A DNA stretch of 64,000 bases from Roseiarcus sp963794155. Lineage in GTDB: Bacteria; Pseudomonadota; Alphaproteobacteria; Rhizobiales; Beijerinckiaceae. Both the position numbers and the translations under genes were made by a program. The stretch covers positions 186,001-250,000 of the forward strand of contig CAWCCX010000017.1 of NCBI GenBank assembly GCA_963794155.1. The letters are read 5' to 3'. Below the pieces are notes generated by a model. The model did no database searches. It was given only the letters and a program-made list of their open reading frames with translations, and was not told where the DNA came from. Below, in pieces: positions 9,198 through 18,203 of the stretch (positions are counted from its first letter, which is position 1; each line of letters starts with the position of its first letter).

Positions 9198-9557
9198 TCA
9201 AGAGGGGCGCGCGCGGGTCTCGATGACCTCGATGCCGGCCGCTTTTGCCCGCTCGACCATGTCCGCGGTGCCGAACCCGCCCGGAAAGGCGACGACGAGA
9301 TCCGGCGCGCCGGTGGCGATCATGTGTTGATTGCGCGCAGAGCCGTCCGGCGTTCCCGCCCGGTGCCATTCCGGCAGGAAGTTCCATTCGAGGACGCCGT
9401 TCTTCCGCGCCCATTCTCCGGCGATGCGATCGACGCCGCGCGCCCCGCCATGGATCAGCCGGTCGAATGGGCCGCGGGCGGCATGAAGGCTATCCAGCGT
9501 GCGGTCGACGGCGTCGGCGTCACGCCAGTCGCGTCCGCCGCAGATCAAGACTCTCAA
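9198..9557 (-). CDS. DUF2493 / SLOG-superfamily Rossmann protein
   Basis: A 119-residue protein starting MRVLICGGRDWRDADAVD (TTG at 9557). The LICGGRDW, LIHGGARGVDRIAGEWA and DLVVAFPGGFGTADMVERA motifs are the nucleotide-binding loops of DUF2493/YspA-like SLOG proteins. Relatives are thought to sense or bind nucleotide-derived ligands, but no reaction is established. It lies upstream of cobO-cobQ on the same strand; a 79-bp gap makes co-transcription possible. Its functional link to cobalamin is unknown and may be accidental. Confidence 0.85.
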   Translation of the reverse strand: MRVLICGGRDWRDADAVDRTLDSLHAARGPFDRLIHGGARGVDRIAGEWARKNGVLEWNFLPEWHRAGTPDGSARNQHMIATGAPDLVVAFPGGFGTADMVERAKAAGIEVIETRARPS

Positions 9558-9684
9558 GGTCCGTTGTTTCCAATCATCCCTTGTGGCTTGGCGAGTTCGT
9601 CAATACGCCCACCGCCTTCGATCGGTCCACTTTGATCGAATTGGGCGAGCGCGTTCAAGCTCGAACGCCTGCGGCGGTCCTCAT

Positions 9685-9714
9685 TTGACAAGCCTCCGCG
9701 AAGCTGGAACATAA
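9685..9714 (+). promoter_or_regulatory. Candidate sigma-70 promoter for the riboswitch-led cob operon
   Basis: TTGACA at 9685-9690 matches the -35 consensus exactly. After a 17-bp spacer, AACATA (9708-9713) is a possible -10. Transcription would begin at about 9720, just before the predicted riboswitch. The -10 match is weak, so the call rests on the exact -35, the spacing and the location. Confidence 0.5.
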
Positions 9715-9720
9715 ATCCCG

Positions 9721-9905
9721 CACGGTCCCTCGATCTTGCCAGAGGGTGAAAAGGGAACACGGTAGGCTTTATCTCCGATCCGTGGCCGCCCCCGCGACTG
9801 TGAGCGGCGTGCCGACGCTTCTTATCGCCACTGGGCTTGATCCAAGTCCGGGAAGGCGGCGTCGGCGATACGCTGCGAGCCAGGAGACCTGCCGTGCGCC
9901 CGTGT
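9721..9905 (+). promoter_or_regulatory. Cobalamin (adenosylcobalamin) riboswitch
   Basis: The sequence carries ordered B12-riboswitch blocks: GGTGAAAAGGGAACACGGT at 9745-9763, GCCGCCCCCGCGACTGTGAG at about 9785-9804, GCCACTG at about 9827 followed by a GGGAAGGCG block at 9850, and the B12 box GAGCCAGGAGACCTGCCG at 9877-9894. CACGG at 9721 can pair with CCGTG at 9892 to close P1. It precedes DUF1636-cobW-cobN and the rest of the plus-strand cob genes, so binding of the end product should repress the operon. No clear intrinsic terminator is seen, so control may be through translation or Rho. Confidence 0.95.
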
Positions 9906-10009
9906 TTTCCGTGACGCCGCCGGAGGGGCGGCCAAGGAGCGCTGATGACTCCGACAACGTCCCGACTTGGCGCCGAACCGTTCTGTCCGCGCGCCCGGAT
10001 TGACGCGAC

Positions 10010-10393
10010 ATGAGCGCTGACAGCGGCCCTTCCGCCGCCGCGACCCTGCTCGTCTGCATCACCTGCAAATCAGATGACGGGCCGCTTGGCGCAGCTCTGT
10101 TCGCCGCTCTCGGCGAGCGTCTTGCCGCGGAGCCCGATATTGCGCTTGCTCCAATCGAATGCCTGTCGGTGTGCAAGCGGCCATGCACGGTCGCGCTCAC
10201 CGCGCCCGGGAAGTGGACTTACGTCGTCGGCGACCTCGCGCGCGAATCGCATCTCGACGACATCGTGACCGCCGCGCGCCTCTACGCCGCTTCGCCCGAG
10301 GGAATCGTTCCCTGGCGCGAACGGCCGCTTTCCTTCCGCAGGGGCGTCGTCTCGCGCACGCCGCCGCTCGCGCTCGCAACCTCCCTCGCTTAA
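10010..10393 (+). CDS. DUF1636 family protein (predicted metal/Fe-S binding), riboswitch-controlled
   Basis: A 127-residue protein. Cysteines appear as CITCK near residue 16 and CLSVCKRPC near residue 48, an arrangement like thioredoxin-like ferredoxins, which DUF1636 proteins resemble. The later WTYVVGDLARESHLDDIVTA block is typical of the family. It is the first gene after the B12 riboswitch and lies 15 bp before cobW, a common pairing in alphaproteobacteria. This suggests a role in cobalt handling or delivery, but no activity has been shown. The start is the ATG at 10010. Confidence 0.85.
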   Translation: MSADSGPSAAATLLVCITCKSDDGPLGAALFAALGERLAAEPDIALAPIECLSVCKRPCTVALTAPGKWTYVVGDLARESHLDDIVTAARLYAASPEGIVPWRERPLSFRRGVVSRTPPLALATSLA

Positions 10394-10408
10394 GGTCAAG
10401 GTTCGGCC

Positions 10409-11437
10409 ATGCTCGCCAAGACGCCCGTCACCATCGTCACCGGCTTTCTCGGCGCCGGCAAGACGACCCTGATCCGCCATCTCATGGCCAACGCCGGCGG
10501 GCGCCGCCTCGCCCTCATCATCAACGAATTCGGCGACGTCGGCGTCGACGGCGATCTCGTCAAGGGCTGCGCCGACGCGGCCTGCCCGGAGGAGGCGATC
10601 ATCGAGCTCGCCAACGGCTGCATCTGCTGCACCGTCGCCGACGATTTCGCCCCGGCGCTGACCGCGCTGATCGCCCGCGAGCCGAAACCGGATCATATCG
10701 TCGTCGAGACCTCCGGGCTCGCACTGCCGAAGCCGCTCATCAAGGCGTTCGACTGGCCGGAGCTGCGCGCCAGGCTCACGGTCGACGGCGTAGTCGCCGT
10801 CGTCGACGCCGCCGCGGTCGCCGAGGGCCGCTTCGCCGACGATCCGGCGCGGGTCGCCGAGCAGCGGCGAAGCGACCCGTCGCTCGACCACGACAATCCG
10901 CTCGAGGAGGTCTACGAGGACCAGCTCATGAGCGCCGACCTCGTGGTGCTCAACAAGGCCGATCTCGTCGACGCGGAGCGCCTCGATGCGCTCCGCGCGG
11001 AGATCGCCGGAACCCTGCCGCGCGCGGTCAAGATCGCGCCCGCGCGCGAGGGCGCGATCGGCGCCGACGTCGTGCTCGGCATGCGCGCGGCGGCCGAGGA
11101 TGATCTTGGCGCCCGCCCGTCGCATCACGACGCCGAGGGCGAGCACGACCACGACGACTTCGACACCTTCGTCATCGCGATTCCGGCGGTCGGCGATCCG
11201 GATGCGCTGATCGGCCGCCTCGTCGCGGCGACGCGGGCGCATGACATCCTGCGGGTCAAGGGCTTCGTCGAGGTCGCCGGCAAGCCGATGCGGATGCTGG
11301 TCCAGGGCGTGGGACGCCGGTTCCGCCGCGAGTTCGAGCGCCCGTGGGGCGCGAACGAAGCCCGTCACAGCCGTCTCGTGGTCATTGCGCAAAAGGGCGT
11401 CGACCGCGAGGCGGTCGCGGCGGCTCTCGGCGCCTGA
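10409..11437 (+). CDS. cobW: CobW, G3E GTPase of cobalamin synthesis (metallochaperone)
   Basis: CobW is a GTP-dependent metallochaperone thought to deliver cobalt to the CobNST chelatase. The 342-residue protein has the Walker A VTGFLGAGKTTLIRHL (residues ~9-24), the metal-binding NGCICCTVADDF, VVETSGLALPKP, and VVLNKADLVDAERL (GTP specificity). A histidine/acid-rich stretch, SHHDAEGEHDHDD, near residue 237 is a likely extra metal site. It is followed 13 bp later by cobN, the chelatase it should serve. The B12 riboswitch upstream implies repression by the end product. Confidence 0.95.
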   Translation: MLAKTPVTIVTGFLGAGKTTLIRHLMANAGGRRLALIINEFGDVGVDGDLVKGCADAACPEEAIIELANGCICCTVADDFAPALTALIAREPKPDHIVVETSGLALPKPLIKAFDWPELRARLTVDGVVAVVDAAAVAEGRFADDPARVAEQRRSDPSLDHDNPLEEVYEDQLMSADLVVLNKADLVDAERLDALRAEIAGTLPRAVKIAPAREGAIGADVVLGMRAAAEDDLGARPSHHDAEGEHDHDDFDTFVIAIPAVGDPDALIGRLVAATRAHDILRVKGFVEVAGKPMRMLVQGVGRRFRREFERPWGANEARHSRLVVIAQKGVDREAVAAALGA

Positions 11438-11450
11438 GGGTGATGAAGAA

Positions 11451-14400
11451 ATGCACGTTCCGCGGATCGAGGCTCGGTCGCTCGACGAAACGGTCGAAGC
11501 GGTCGATCTCGGCCAGACCCCGGCGGAGGTCGTGTTTCTCTCGTTTTCCGACAGCGATCTCAACGCGCTCGCGCGCGCCTATGCGGCCGCCCCGGAGCCG
11601 AAGCCGACGCTCAGGATCGCCTCGCTCGCGGCGCTGCGCCATCCCTACTCGATCGACCTCTATCTCGAGCGGGTGTGCGCGCCCGCGAGACTCGTGGTCG
11701 CCCGCGTGCTCGGGGGCGCGGATTATTGGCGCTACGGCGTAGACGAAGTGAGCGTCCTCGCGCGCCGCAACGGCGTCAAACTGGCGCTCCTGCCCGGAGA
11801 CCGGCGCTCCGATGCGCGCCTCGATGAGGCCTCGACGCTCGGGAGGGGCGCGGTTCATGAGATCTGGCGCTATTTTGACGAGGGCGGCCCCGAGAACATG
11901 GCCGCCTGCCTCGCTTATTTCGCCTCGGCGATCGGCGCTGCGGCGCCGGCGTCGCCGCCCGCTCCGGTCAACGCCTTCGGCCGCTTCGAGGGGGGCTCTT
12001 TCGCGGCCGAGCCGGACGCGCCCCAAGCCCTGATCGTCTTCTATCGCTCGATATACCTCGCGGGCGATCTCGCGCCGATCGAAGCGCTCGCCCGGGCGCT
12101 GCGCGACAGGGGATTTTCGACCGCGAGCGTCTTTGTGACCAGCCTCAAGGATGAAGCGGCGCTCGAAGGCTTGCGCGCCTTTCTCGACCGCAGGCGCTTC
12201 GATGTCGTGATCAACGCGACCGCCTTCTCCGCTCGCCTCGACGGGTCTGAGGGAACTGCGCTCGACGCCCTCGACGCGCCGGTGATTCAGGTCGTGCTGG
12301 CGGGAATTGGCCTCGACGCTTGGCGCGCTTCCGCGCGCGGCCTCGGGCCCGCGGATCTGGCGATGCATGTCGCGCTGCCGGAGATCGACGGGCGAATTCT
12401 CAGCCGCGCCATTTCCTTCAAGGCGGCCGGCGGGCGCGACGCGCGGACCGAGTTCGGCGCGGTCGAGCATCTGCCGCTCGCCGACCGCGTCGAGTTCGCC
12501 GCCGAGCTCGCGCTCCGGTGGGCGAATCTCAAGCTGAAGCCGCCGGCCGAGAAGCGCCTCGCCTGCGTGCTCCCAGACTATCCTTCGCGCGGCGGGCGGA
12601 CCGGCTATGCGGTTGGGCTGGATACGCCGGCAAGCGCGATCGCGATCATGGAGACCTTGAGCGCCGCCGGATATGACGTCGCCTGCGATCTCGATCCGCC
12701 CTCGCTCATCGCCGCTCTCGCTGAGGGGCCGCTCGAGCCTACGCTGACGCTCGCCGAATACGAGGCCGAGCTCGCCTCGACGCCGCCGGACTTCAGGCAA
12801 TCGCTCGCCGAAGTTTGGGGCGAGCCGGCCCGGGACCGCGATCTGATCGGCGGCGCATTCCGGTTCCGCTTCGCGCGGCTCGGAAAGCTCATCGTCGCGG
12901 CGCAGCCGGACCGCGGCGACCTTTCGTCGCGCAAGGGCGACTATCACAATCTCAACCTGCCGCCGCGCCATGGCTATGCGGCATTCCATTTCTGGCTTGC
13001 GCGCAAGGAGAAGGTCGACGCGATCATTCAGCTCGGGGCGCACGGCACGCTCGAATGGCTGCCGGGCAAGGCGGTCGCGCTCAGCGAAGTTTGCGCGCCC
13101 GAAGTCCTGCTCGGCTCAACCCCGATCGTCTATCCGTTCATCGTCAACAATCCCGGCGAAGCGGCGCAGGCCAAGCGCCGCATCGGCGCGGCGACCATCG
13201 GCCACCTGACGCCGCCCTTGATCGCCGCCGGATCGCATGGGGCGGCGCTCGAGCTCGAGGGGCTGTTCGACGAATTCGCCGAGGCGCAGGGGCTCGATCC
13301 GCGCCGCGCCCGCGCCATCGCGGCGCTGATCCTGGAAAAGGGGCGCGAGAGCGGGCTGCTCAGGGAATGCGCGGCCGAGGGGAAGCCGCCGGAAGACGCG
13401 CTCGTCGCTCTCGACGCCTGGCTCTGCGACCTCAAAGACATGCGGATCGGCGACGGCCTGCATGTGTTCGGCCGCTCGCCCGACTGCGCCGACGGCTTCG
13501 CCGGCATCGATGCTGACCCGGCCGCGCGCGCGACGCTGACTGAGCGCGTGGCCGCCTGCGGCGCCGCCGAATCGCTCGGGCTCATCAGGGCGCTCGGCGG
13601 ACGCTTCGTCGCCCCCGGACCAGCCGGCGCGCCAGCGCGGGGGCGCCTCGACGTGCTGCCGACCGGGCGCAATCTCTACGCCATCGATCCGCGCGCGGCC
13701 CCGACCCGCAACGCCTGGGAGATCGGGCGCCGCGCGGCCGAGGAGGTGCTGGCCCGCCATGCGCAGGACCACGGCGACTGGCCGAAGCGGATCGTCATCG
13801 ACCTCTGGGGCTCGGCGACCATGCGCACCGGCGGCGACGATCTCGCGCAAGGATTCGCACTCATCGGCTGCCGTCCGACCTGGGACGCGGCGTCGAACCG
13901 CGTCAGCGGCTTCGAGGTGCTGCCGCTGGCGATGCTGGGCCGGCCGCGGGTCGATGCGACATTGCGCATTTCCGGCCTCTTCCGCGACGTCTTTCCGAGC
14001 CAGATCGCGCTGTTCAACGCCGCGGTTCGCGCCGTCGCCGCGCTTGAGGAGAGCGTCAGCGACAATCCGCTCGCCGGGCTCAAAGGCGCAAGCCTCGCGA
14101 GGGTGTTCGGCGCGGCGCCGGGCGCCTATGGGGTCGGGCTCGGACGGCGCATCGCCGAGGGCGATTGGACGGAACGCTCGGAGCTGGCGGAGGCCTATCT
14201 CGCCGCGACCAGCCATGCTTACGAGGGCGAGGGCGAAGCCCGGGAGGCGGGGTCGGCGTTCCGCGCGCGCGTCGCCGCCGCGGAGGCCTTCGTGCATACG
14301 CAGGACTTGCCGGGCCAAGACGCGCTCGACGCCGACGCCTTTGCCGAGCATGAAGGCGGTTTCGCCGCCGCGGCGGCGGCGGCCGGGGCGAATCCGGCGC

Positions 14401-14795
14401 TCTATCATCTGGACTCGACCGCGCCCGGCGCGCCCAAGATCCGCACTCTGAAGGAGGAGATCGCGCGCGCGCTGCGCGGCCGCGCCGCCAATCCGCGCTG
14501 GCTCGCCGGGCAGATGCGCCACGGCCATCGCGGCGCGGCCGAAATCGCCCAGTCGCTCGACAATCTCTTCTGCTTCGCCGCGCTGACCGATGCGGTGGAC
14601 AGCGCGCAATTCGATCTCATGTTCGACGCCACGCTCGGCGACGAGGCGGTGCGCGCGTTCCTCGTCGGCGCCAATCGCCGGGCCGCAAGCCACATGGCGG
14701 GCGTCTTCGATGAGGCGGCGCGGCGCGGCTTCTGGCTTTCGCGCCGCAACTCGAGCGCCCGCATTCTGGCGTCGGTCCTCGAGGAGGCCGCATGA
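11451..14795 (+). CDS. cobN: Aerobic cobaltochelatase subunit CobN
   Basis: CobN is the large subunit that inserts Co(II) into hydrogenobyrinic acid a,c-diamide with CobS and CobT, which are not in this window. From the ATG at 11451 it has 1114 residues, normal for CobN. Signatures include EVVFLSFSDSDLNALARAYA near the start, VVLAGIGLDAW, LGAHGTLEWLPGKAVALSE (the chelatase core), STPIVYPFIVNNPGEAAQAK, and VIDLWGSATMRTGGDDLAQG. A longer frame reaching back to 11241 only overlaps cobW and is rejected. The stop overlaps cobG as ATGA. Confidence 0.96.
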   Translation: MHVPRIEARSLDETVEAVDLGQTPAEVVFLSFSDSDLNALARAYAAAPEPKPTLRIASLAALRHPYSIDLYLERVCAPARLVVARVLGGADYWRYGVDEVSVLARRNGVKLALLPGDRRSDARLDEASTLGRGAVHEIWRYFDEGGPENMAACLAYFASAIGAAAPASPPAPVNAFGRFEGGSFAAEPDAPQALIVFYRSIYLAGDLAPIEALARALRDRGFSTASVFVTSLKDEAALEGLRAFLDRRRFDVVINATAFSARLDGSEGTALDALDAPVIQVVLAGIGLDAWRASARGLGPADLAMHVALPEIDGRILSRAISFKAAGGRDARTEFGAVEHLPLADRVEFAAELALRWANLKLKPPAEKRLACVLPDYPSRGGRTGYAVGLDTPASAIAIMETLSAAGYDVACDLDPPSLIAALAEGPLEPTLTLAEYEAELASTPPDFRQSLAEVWGEPARDRDLIGGAFRFRFARLGKLIVAAQPDRGDLSSRKGDYHNLNLPPRHGYAAFHFWLARKEKVDAIIQLGAHGTLEWLPGKAVALSEVCAPEVLLGSTPIVYPFIVNNPGEAAQAKRRIGAATIGHLTPPLIAAGSHGAALELEGLFDEFAEAQGLDPRRARAIAALILEKGRESGLLRECAAEGKPPEDALVALDAWLCDLKDMRIGDGLHVFGRSPDCADGFAGIDADPAARATLTERVAACGAAESLGLIRALGGRFVAPGPAGAPARGRLDVLPTGRNLYAIDPRAAPTRNAWEIGRRAAEEVLARHAQDHGDWPKRIVIDLWGSATMRTGGDDLAQGFALIGCRPTWDAASNRVSGFEVLPLAMLGRPRVDATLRISGLFRDVFPSQIALFNAAVRAVAALEESVSDNPLAGLKGASLARVFGAAPGAYGVGLGRRIAEGDWTERSELAEAYLAATSHAYEGEGEAREAGSAFRARVAAAEAFVHTQDLPGQDALDADAFAEHEGGFAAAAAAAGANPALYHLDSTAPGAPKIRTLKEEIARALRGRAANPRWLAGQMRHGHRGAAEIAQSLDNLFCFAALTDAVDSAQFDLMFDATLGDEAVRAFLVGANRRAASHMAGVFDEAARRGFWLSRRNSSARILASVLEEAA

Positions 14796-16093
14796 ACGCG
14801 ATCGCGCCGCGCCGCAAAGGCTGGTGTCCGGGCGCGCTCAGGCCGATGGAGACCGGCGACGGGCTTATCGCCCGGGTGCGGGCGCCGCGGGGGCGGCTCA
14901 CGCTCGATCAGGCCGCAGTCGTGGCGGAGAGCGCGCTTCGCTGCGGCAACGGCGCGATCGGCCTCTCGGCGCGCGGCAATCTCCACCTGCGGGGCTTGAG
15001 CGAGCGGACATTGCCGGAAATGCACGCCCGCCTCCGCGCCTCCGCGCTCATCGACGCCGATCCCGAGACCGAGCGCCTGCGCAATCTCGTGGTCAGCCCG
15101 CTTGACGACCTCGATCCCGAGGCTTTGCTCGACCTCGGACCGGCCGTCGCCGCGCTCGAGACGCGGCTCGGCGCGGACAAGGATCTCCGCCGGTTGCCGG
15201 CCAAGTTCAGCTTCGTCCTCGACGCCCGGGGGCGTCTGCCGCTCGCCGACGTCGAGGCCGACATTCGCTTCGAGGCCGCGCCTGGCGGCGGCTTCGATGT
15301 GTTTCTCGCCGGCGAGGACGCGCTCGCGGCGGAATGCATTCCCGCCGCGACAGGCGAAGCTGCGGTGCGGCTCGGGCGCGCTTTCGTTCGCCTCGCCGGC
15401 TCGGGCGACGGCGCGCCGCGACGGATGCGCGCCCTCGTCGAGCGCGGCGGGGCGAAACTCGTCTTCGCGGCGGCGGGGCTTGAAACGAAGCCGCGCCTGC
15501 GTTCCGAGCGCCGCGCGCCGCTCGGCGATGTCCTTGGAGTCCATTCATACGGCCGTGAAGCTGTGGTCGGCGTCGCGGCGCCGTTCGGCGAGATCGCGGC
15601 CTTGAGGTTTCTGGCATTGATCGAGCGCGCGCGCGCGCGGGCGCTTCGCGCAAGCGGCGTGAGGCTCACGCCCTGGCGGGCCTTTCTGATCGCCGGTCTC
15701 GACCCGGGGCCCGCCCAGTCAATGCTCGGCGCGGTCGCCGAGCTCGGCTTCATCGCCGACGCCGACGAGCCGCGCCTGCGGGTCGCCGCCTGTCCGGGCG
15801 CGCCAGCCTGTGCGCACGGCCTCAAGCCGGTGCGCGACGACGCCGCGCGCTGGGCGGCGTTGTTGCCCAAGGGCGAGGGCGTGGTTCTTCATCTCAGCGG
15901 CTGCGCCAAAGGCTGCGCGAGACCCAAGGCGACGGCGGCGACCCTGACCGCGACCGCATCGGGCTACGATCTCATCATCGCCGGCAAGGCAGGCGACCCG
16001 CCCGCGCGGCGCGGCCTTGAGAATGCGGCGATCGAGGCGCTGCTCGCGAGCGAGAGCGCGAGGCTTTTCACTGGCGCGAGGCCTCGCCCGTGA
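14792..16093 (+). CDS. cobG: Precorrin-3B synthase CobG
   Basis: CobG is the oxygen-dependent monooxygenase-like enzyme that converts precorrin-3A to 3B, marking the aerobic pathway. It belongs to the nitrite/sulfite reductase family. The 433 residues include RGNLHLRGL in the first ferredoxin-like repeat. The Fe4S4/sirohaem-type ligands appear as CPGAPAC at about residues 334-340 and CAKGC at 371-375. The ATG at 14792 overlaps the cobN stop, and the stop overlaps the GTG of cobH. Finding cobG fixes the organism as an aerobic cobalamin maker, with the cobI frame break as a caveat. Confidence 0.95.
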   Translation: MNAIAPRRKGWCPGALRPMETGDGLIARVRAPRGRLTLDQAAVVAESALRCGNGAIGLSARGNLHLRGLSERTLPEMHARLRASALIDADPETERLRNLVVSPLDDLDPEALLDLGPAVAALETRLGADKDLRRLPAKFSFVLDARGRLPLADVEADIRFEAAPGGGFDVFLAGEDALAAECIPAATGEAAVRLGRAFVRLAGSGDGAPRRMRALVERGGAKLVFAAAGLETKPRLRSERRAPLGDVLGVHSYGREAVVGVAAPFGEIAALRFLALIERARARALRASGVRLTPWRAFLIAGLDPGPAQSMLGAVAELGFIADADEPRLRVAACPGAPACAHGLKPVRDDAARWAALLPKGEGVVLHLSGCAKGCARPKATAATLTATASGYDLIIAGKAGDPPARRGLENAAIEALLASESARLFTGARPRP

Positions 16094-16719
16094 AGCCGGC
16101 TTACGATTACGAAAAGGACGCCGCGGCCATCTATCGCCGGTCTTTCGCCGTGATCCGCGGCGAGGCCGACCTCAAGCGCTTTTCCCCGATCGAGGAAAAG
16201 GTCGCGGTCCGGGTCATCCACGCCTGCGGCATGGTCGAGGCGGCGGGGGACCTCGTATTCTCGCCCGGCGCCGCGGCGGCGGCGCGCGAGGCGCTTCGAG
16301 CCGGCGCGCCGATCTTCTGCGACGCCCGGATGGTCGCCGAAGGCGTCACCCGCGCCCGACTGCCGGCAAACAACGACGTGGTGTGCACGCTTGCCGACCC
16401 TGCAACCCCCGAACTCGCCTTGAGGCTCGGCACGACCCGCACCGCGGCGGCGACCGAGCTCTGGCTGCCTCGCCTCGGCGGCTCGGCGGTCGCGATCGGC
16501 AACGCGCCGACGGCGCTCTTTCGCCTGCTCGAATTGATCGCCGCCGGGGCGCCGCGACCCGCCGCGATCATCGGCATGCCGGTCGGGTTCGTCGGCGCGG
16601 CCGAATCGAAAGAGGCGCTGATCGCAAGCGGCCTGCCTGCCATCGTCGTGCGCGGGCGAAAGGGCGGAAGCGCGATGGCTGCGGCCGCGGTCAACGCGCT
16701 CGCGAGCGACGCCGAATGA
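16090..16719 (+). CDS. cobH: Precorrin-8X methylmutase CobH
   Basis: CobH moves the C11 methyl to C12 to form hydrogenobyrinic acid. Its 209 residues fit the family. Visible family blocks are YDYEKDAAAIYRRSFAVIR, RVIHACGMVEAAGDLVFSP (with the catalytic His), IFCDARMVAEGVTRARLP, AIGNAPTALFRLLELI and AAIIGMPVGFVGAAESKEAL. The start is a GTG at 16090 overlapping the cobG TGA. It overlaps the cobI ATG by 4 bp, so cobG, cobH and cobI are translationally linked. Confidence 0.96.
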   Translation: MKPAYDYEKDAAAIYRRSFAVIRGEADLKRFSPIEEKVAVRVIHACGMVEAAGDLVFSPGAAAAAREALRAGAPIFCDARMVAEGVTRARLPANNDVVCTLADPATPELALRLGTTRTAAATELWLPRLGGSAVAIGNAPTALFRLLELIAAGAPRPAAIIGMPVGFVGAAESKEALIASGLPAIVVRGRKGGSAMAAAAVNALASDAE

Positions 16720-17448
16720 GCGCTCTCGGTCGTCTTTATGGCGTCGGGATCGGCCCCGGCGATCCCGAACTGCTCACGGTGAAAGCCACCAAGGTCATCG
16801 CCGCTGCGCCGGTCGTCGCCTTCTTTGCCAAGGCGGGACGGCGCGGCAACGCCCGCGCCATCGTCGACTGCTGGCTCAAGCCCTCCCACGTCGAGCTGCC
16901 GCTCTTCTATCCGATGACCGACGAATCGCATTTCGACGATCCGCCCTATCGCGACGCGCTGGCGCGCTTCTACAAGGAATTCGACGATCGCCATCGCCGC
17001 CCATCTCGAGGCCGGGCGCGATGTCGCGCTTTTGAGCGAGGGCGATCCGCTGCTTTACGGGTCGTTCATGCATCTCTTCATTCGCCTGCGCGACCGGTTC
17101 GCGGTCACCATCGTGCCGGGCGTGTCCTCGATCTGCGGCGCCTGGGGCGCAGCCTCGACGCCGATGGCCTGGGGCGACGATGCGCTCGTGGTGCTGCCGG
17201 CGACGCTGCCGCTCGACGAGCTCACGCGCCGGCTCGCGCTCGCCGACGCCGCGGTGATCATGAAGATCGGCCGCAATTTCGCCCGCGCGCGCGACGCGCT
17301 CGCCGCCGCGGGCATGGCGGAGCGGGCGATCTACGTCGAACGCGCGACGATGGCGGGCGAAGTGGTGACGCCGCTCGCCGAGAAAAAGGGCGACGCCGCG
17401 CCCTATTTCTCGCTCATTCTCGCTCCCGGAAGGGGCCGCCGGCCGTGA
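16716..17448 (+). CDS. cobI: Precorrin-2 C20-methyltransferase CobI, frame broken at 16977-16982 as written
   Basis: CobI adds the C20 methyl to precorrin-2. The first part starts at 16716 (ATGA overlap with cobH): MSALGRLYGVGIGPGDPELL, then TVKATKVIAAAPVVAFF. The second part, in another frame, reads ALLSEGDPLLYGSFMHLFIR, then VPGVSSICGAWGAA and VIMKIGRNFARARDAL. Removing one T from GAATTC at 16977-16982 joins them as FYKESTIAIAAHLEAGRDV, a 243-residue protein of normal length. Taken literally, the break would abolish a core pathway step while all neighbours stay intact, so a sequence error is likely. The stop overlaps the cobJ GTG. Confidence 0.9.
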
Positions 17449-18203
17449 GCGGGCGGGTCACGGTCGTCGGGCTCGGTCCCGGCCCCGCCGAATGGATGAC
17501 GCCGGAGGCGGGCCAGGCGATCGCGGCGGCGAGCGACGTCGTCGGGTATGGGCCATATCTCGATCGCCTGGCCTTGCGGGCGGACCAGCGGGCGCATTCG
17601 AGCGACAATCGCGCCGAACTCGCCCGCGCCCGGCTTGCGCTCGCCCTTGCGGCGGAAGGCCGCGCGGTTGCGGTCGTGTCGGGCGGCGATCCGGGCGTGT
17701 TCGCCATGGCGGCGGCGGTATTCGAGGCGGTCGAAGAGGACCCCGAATGGCTGGCGCTCGACATCACGGTCGCGCCCGGCGTGACCGCGATGCAGGCGGC
17801 CGCCGCGCGGCTCGGCGCGCCGCTCGGCCATGACTTCTGCGCCATCTCGCTCTCCGACAATCTCAAGCCCTGGGCGATCGTCGAACGGCGCCTGCGCGCG
17901 GCGTGCGACGGCGATTTCGTCATCGCGGTCTATAACCCCGCATCGCGCGCGAGGCCGGCCCGGATCGTGGAGGCGTTCGATCTCCTGCGGCGCCTGAAAG
18001 CCCCGGCGACGCCGGTCGCCTTTGCGCGCGCGGTCGGACGCGCCGACGAGACGCTGACCTTGACGACCCTCGGCGAAGCCGACGCCAGGCTCGCTGACAT
18101 GGCGACGCTGATCGTCGTCGGCTCGAGCGAAACCCGCTTCATCGCCCGCGACGGCGCAAGGGCCTGGATGGTGACGCCGCGCGCCTACGGGGTCCGGCGA
18201 TGA
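17445..18203 (+). CDS. cobJ: Precorrin-3B C17-methyltransferase CobJ
   Basis: CobJ methylates C17 and drives ring contraction. From the GTG at 17445 (overlapping the cobI TGA) it has 252 residues. SAM-dependent tetrapyrrole methylase motifs are clear: VTVVGLGPGPAEWMTPEA, VAVVSGGDPGVFAMAAAVFE, VAPGVTAMQAAAARLGAPLG, DFCAISLSDNLKPW and FVIAVYNPASRARP. The open frame extends to 16017 upstream but is only CobI/CobH shadow there. The 3' end overlaps the 3' end of antisense cobK by 19 bp. Confidence 0.95.
   Translation: MSGRVTVVGLGPGPAEWMTPEAGQAIAAASDVVGYGPYLDRLALRADQRAHSSDNRAELARARLALALAAEGRAVAVVSGGDPGVFAMAAAVFEAVEEDPEWLALDITVAPGVTAMQAAAARLGAPLGHDFCAISLSDNLKPWAIVERRLRAACDGDFVIAVYNPASRARPARIVEAFDLLRRLKAPATPVAFARAVGRADETLTLTTLGEADARLADMATLIVVGSSETRFIARDGARAWMVTPRAYGVRR

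Noticed and set aside
13116..14693. 525-codon minus-strand frame inside cobN, and similar frames in cobL, cobQ and cobB
   Set aside because: Antisense to well-supported genes with full family motifs; composition-driven shadows.
16017..18203. A single 728-residue protein spanning cobH-cobI-cobJ
   Set aside because: Only the cobI N-terminal half and all of cobJ are real in this frame; the rest is out-of-frame translation. It is open only because of high GC.
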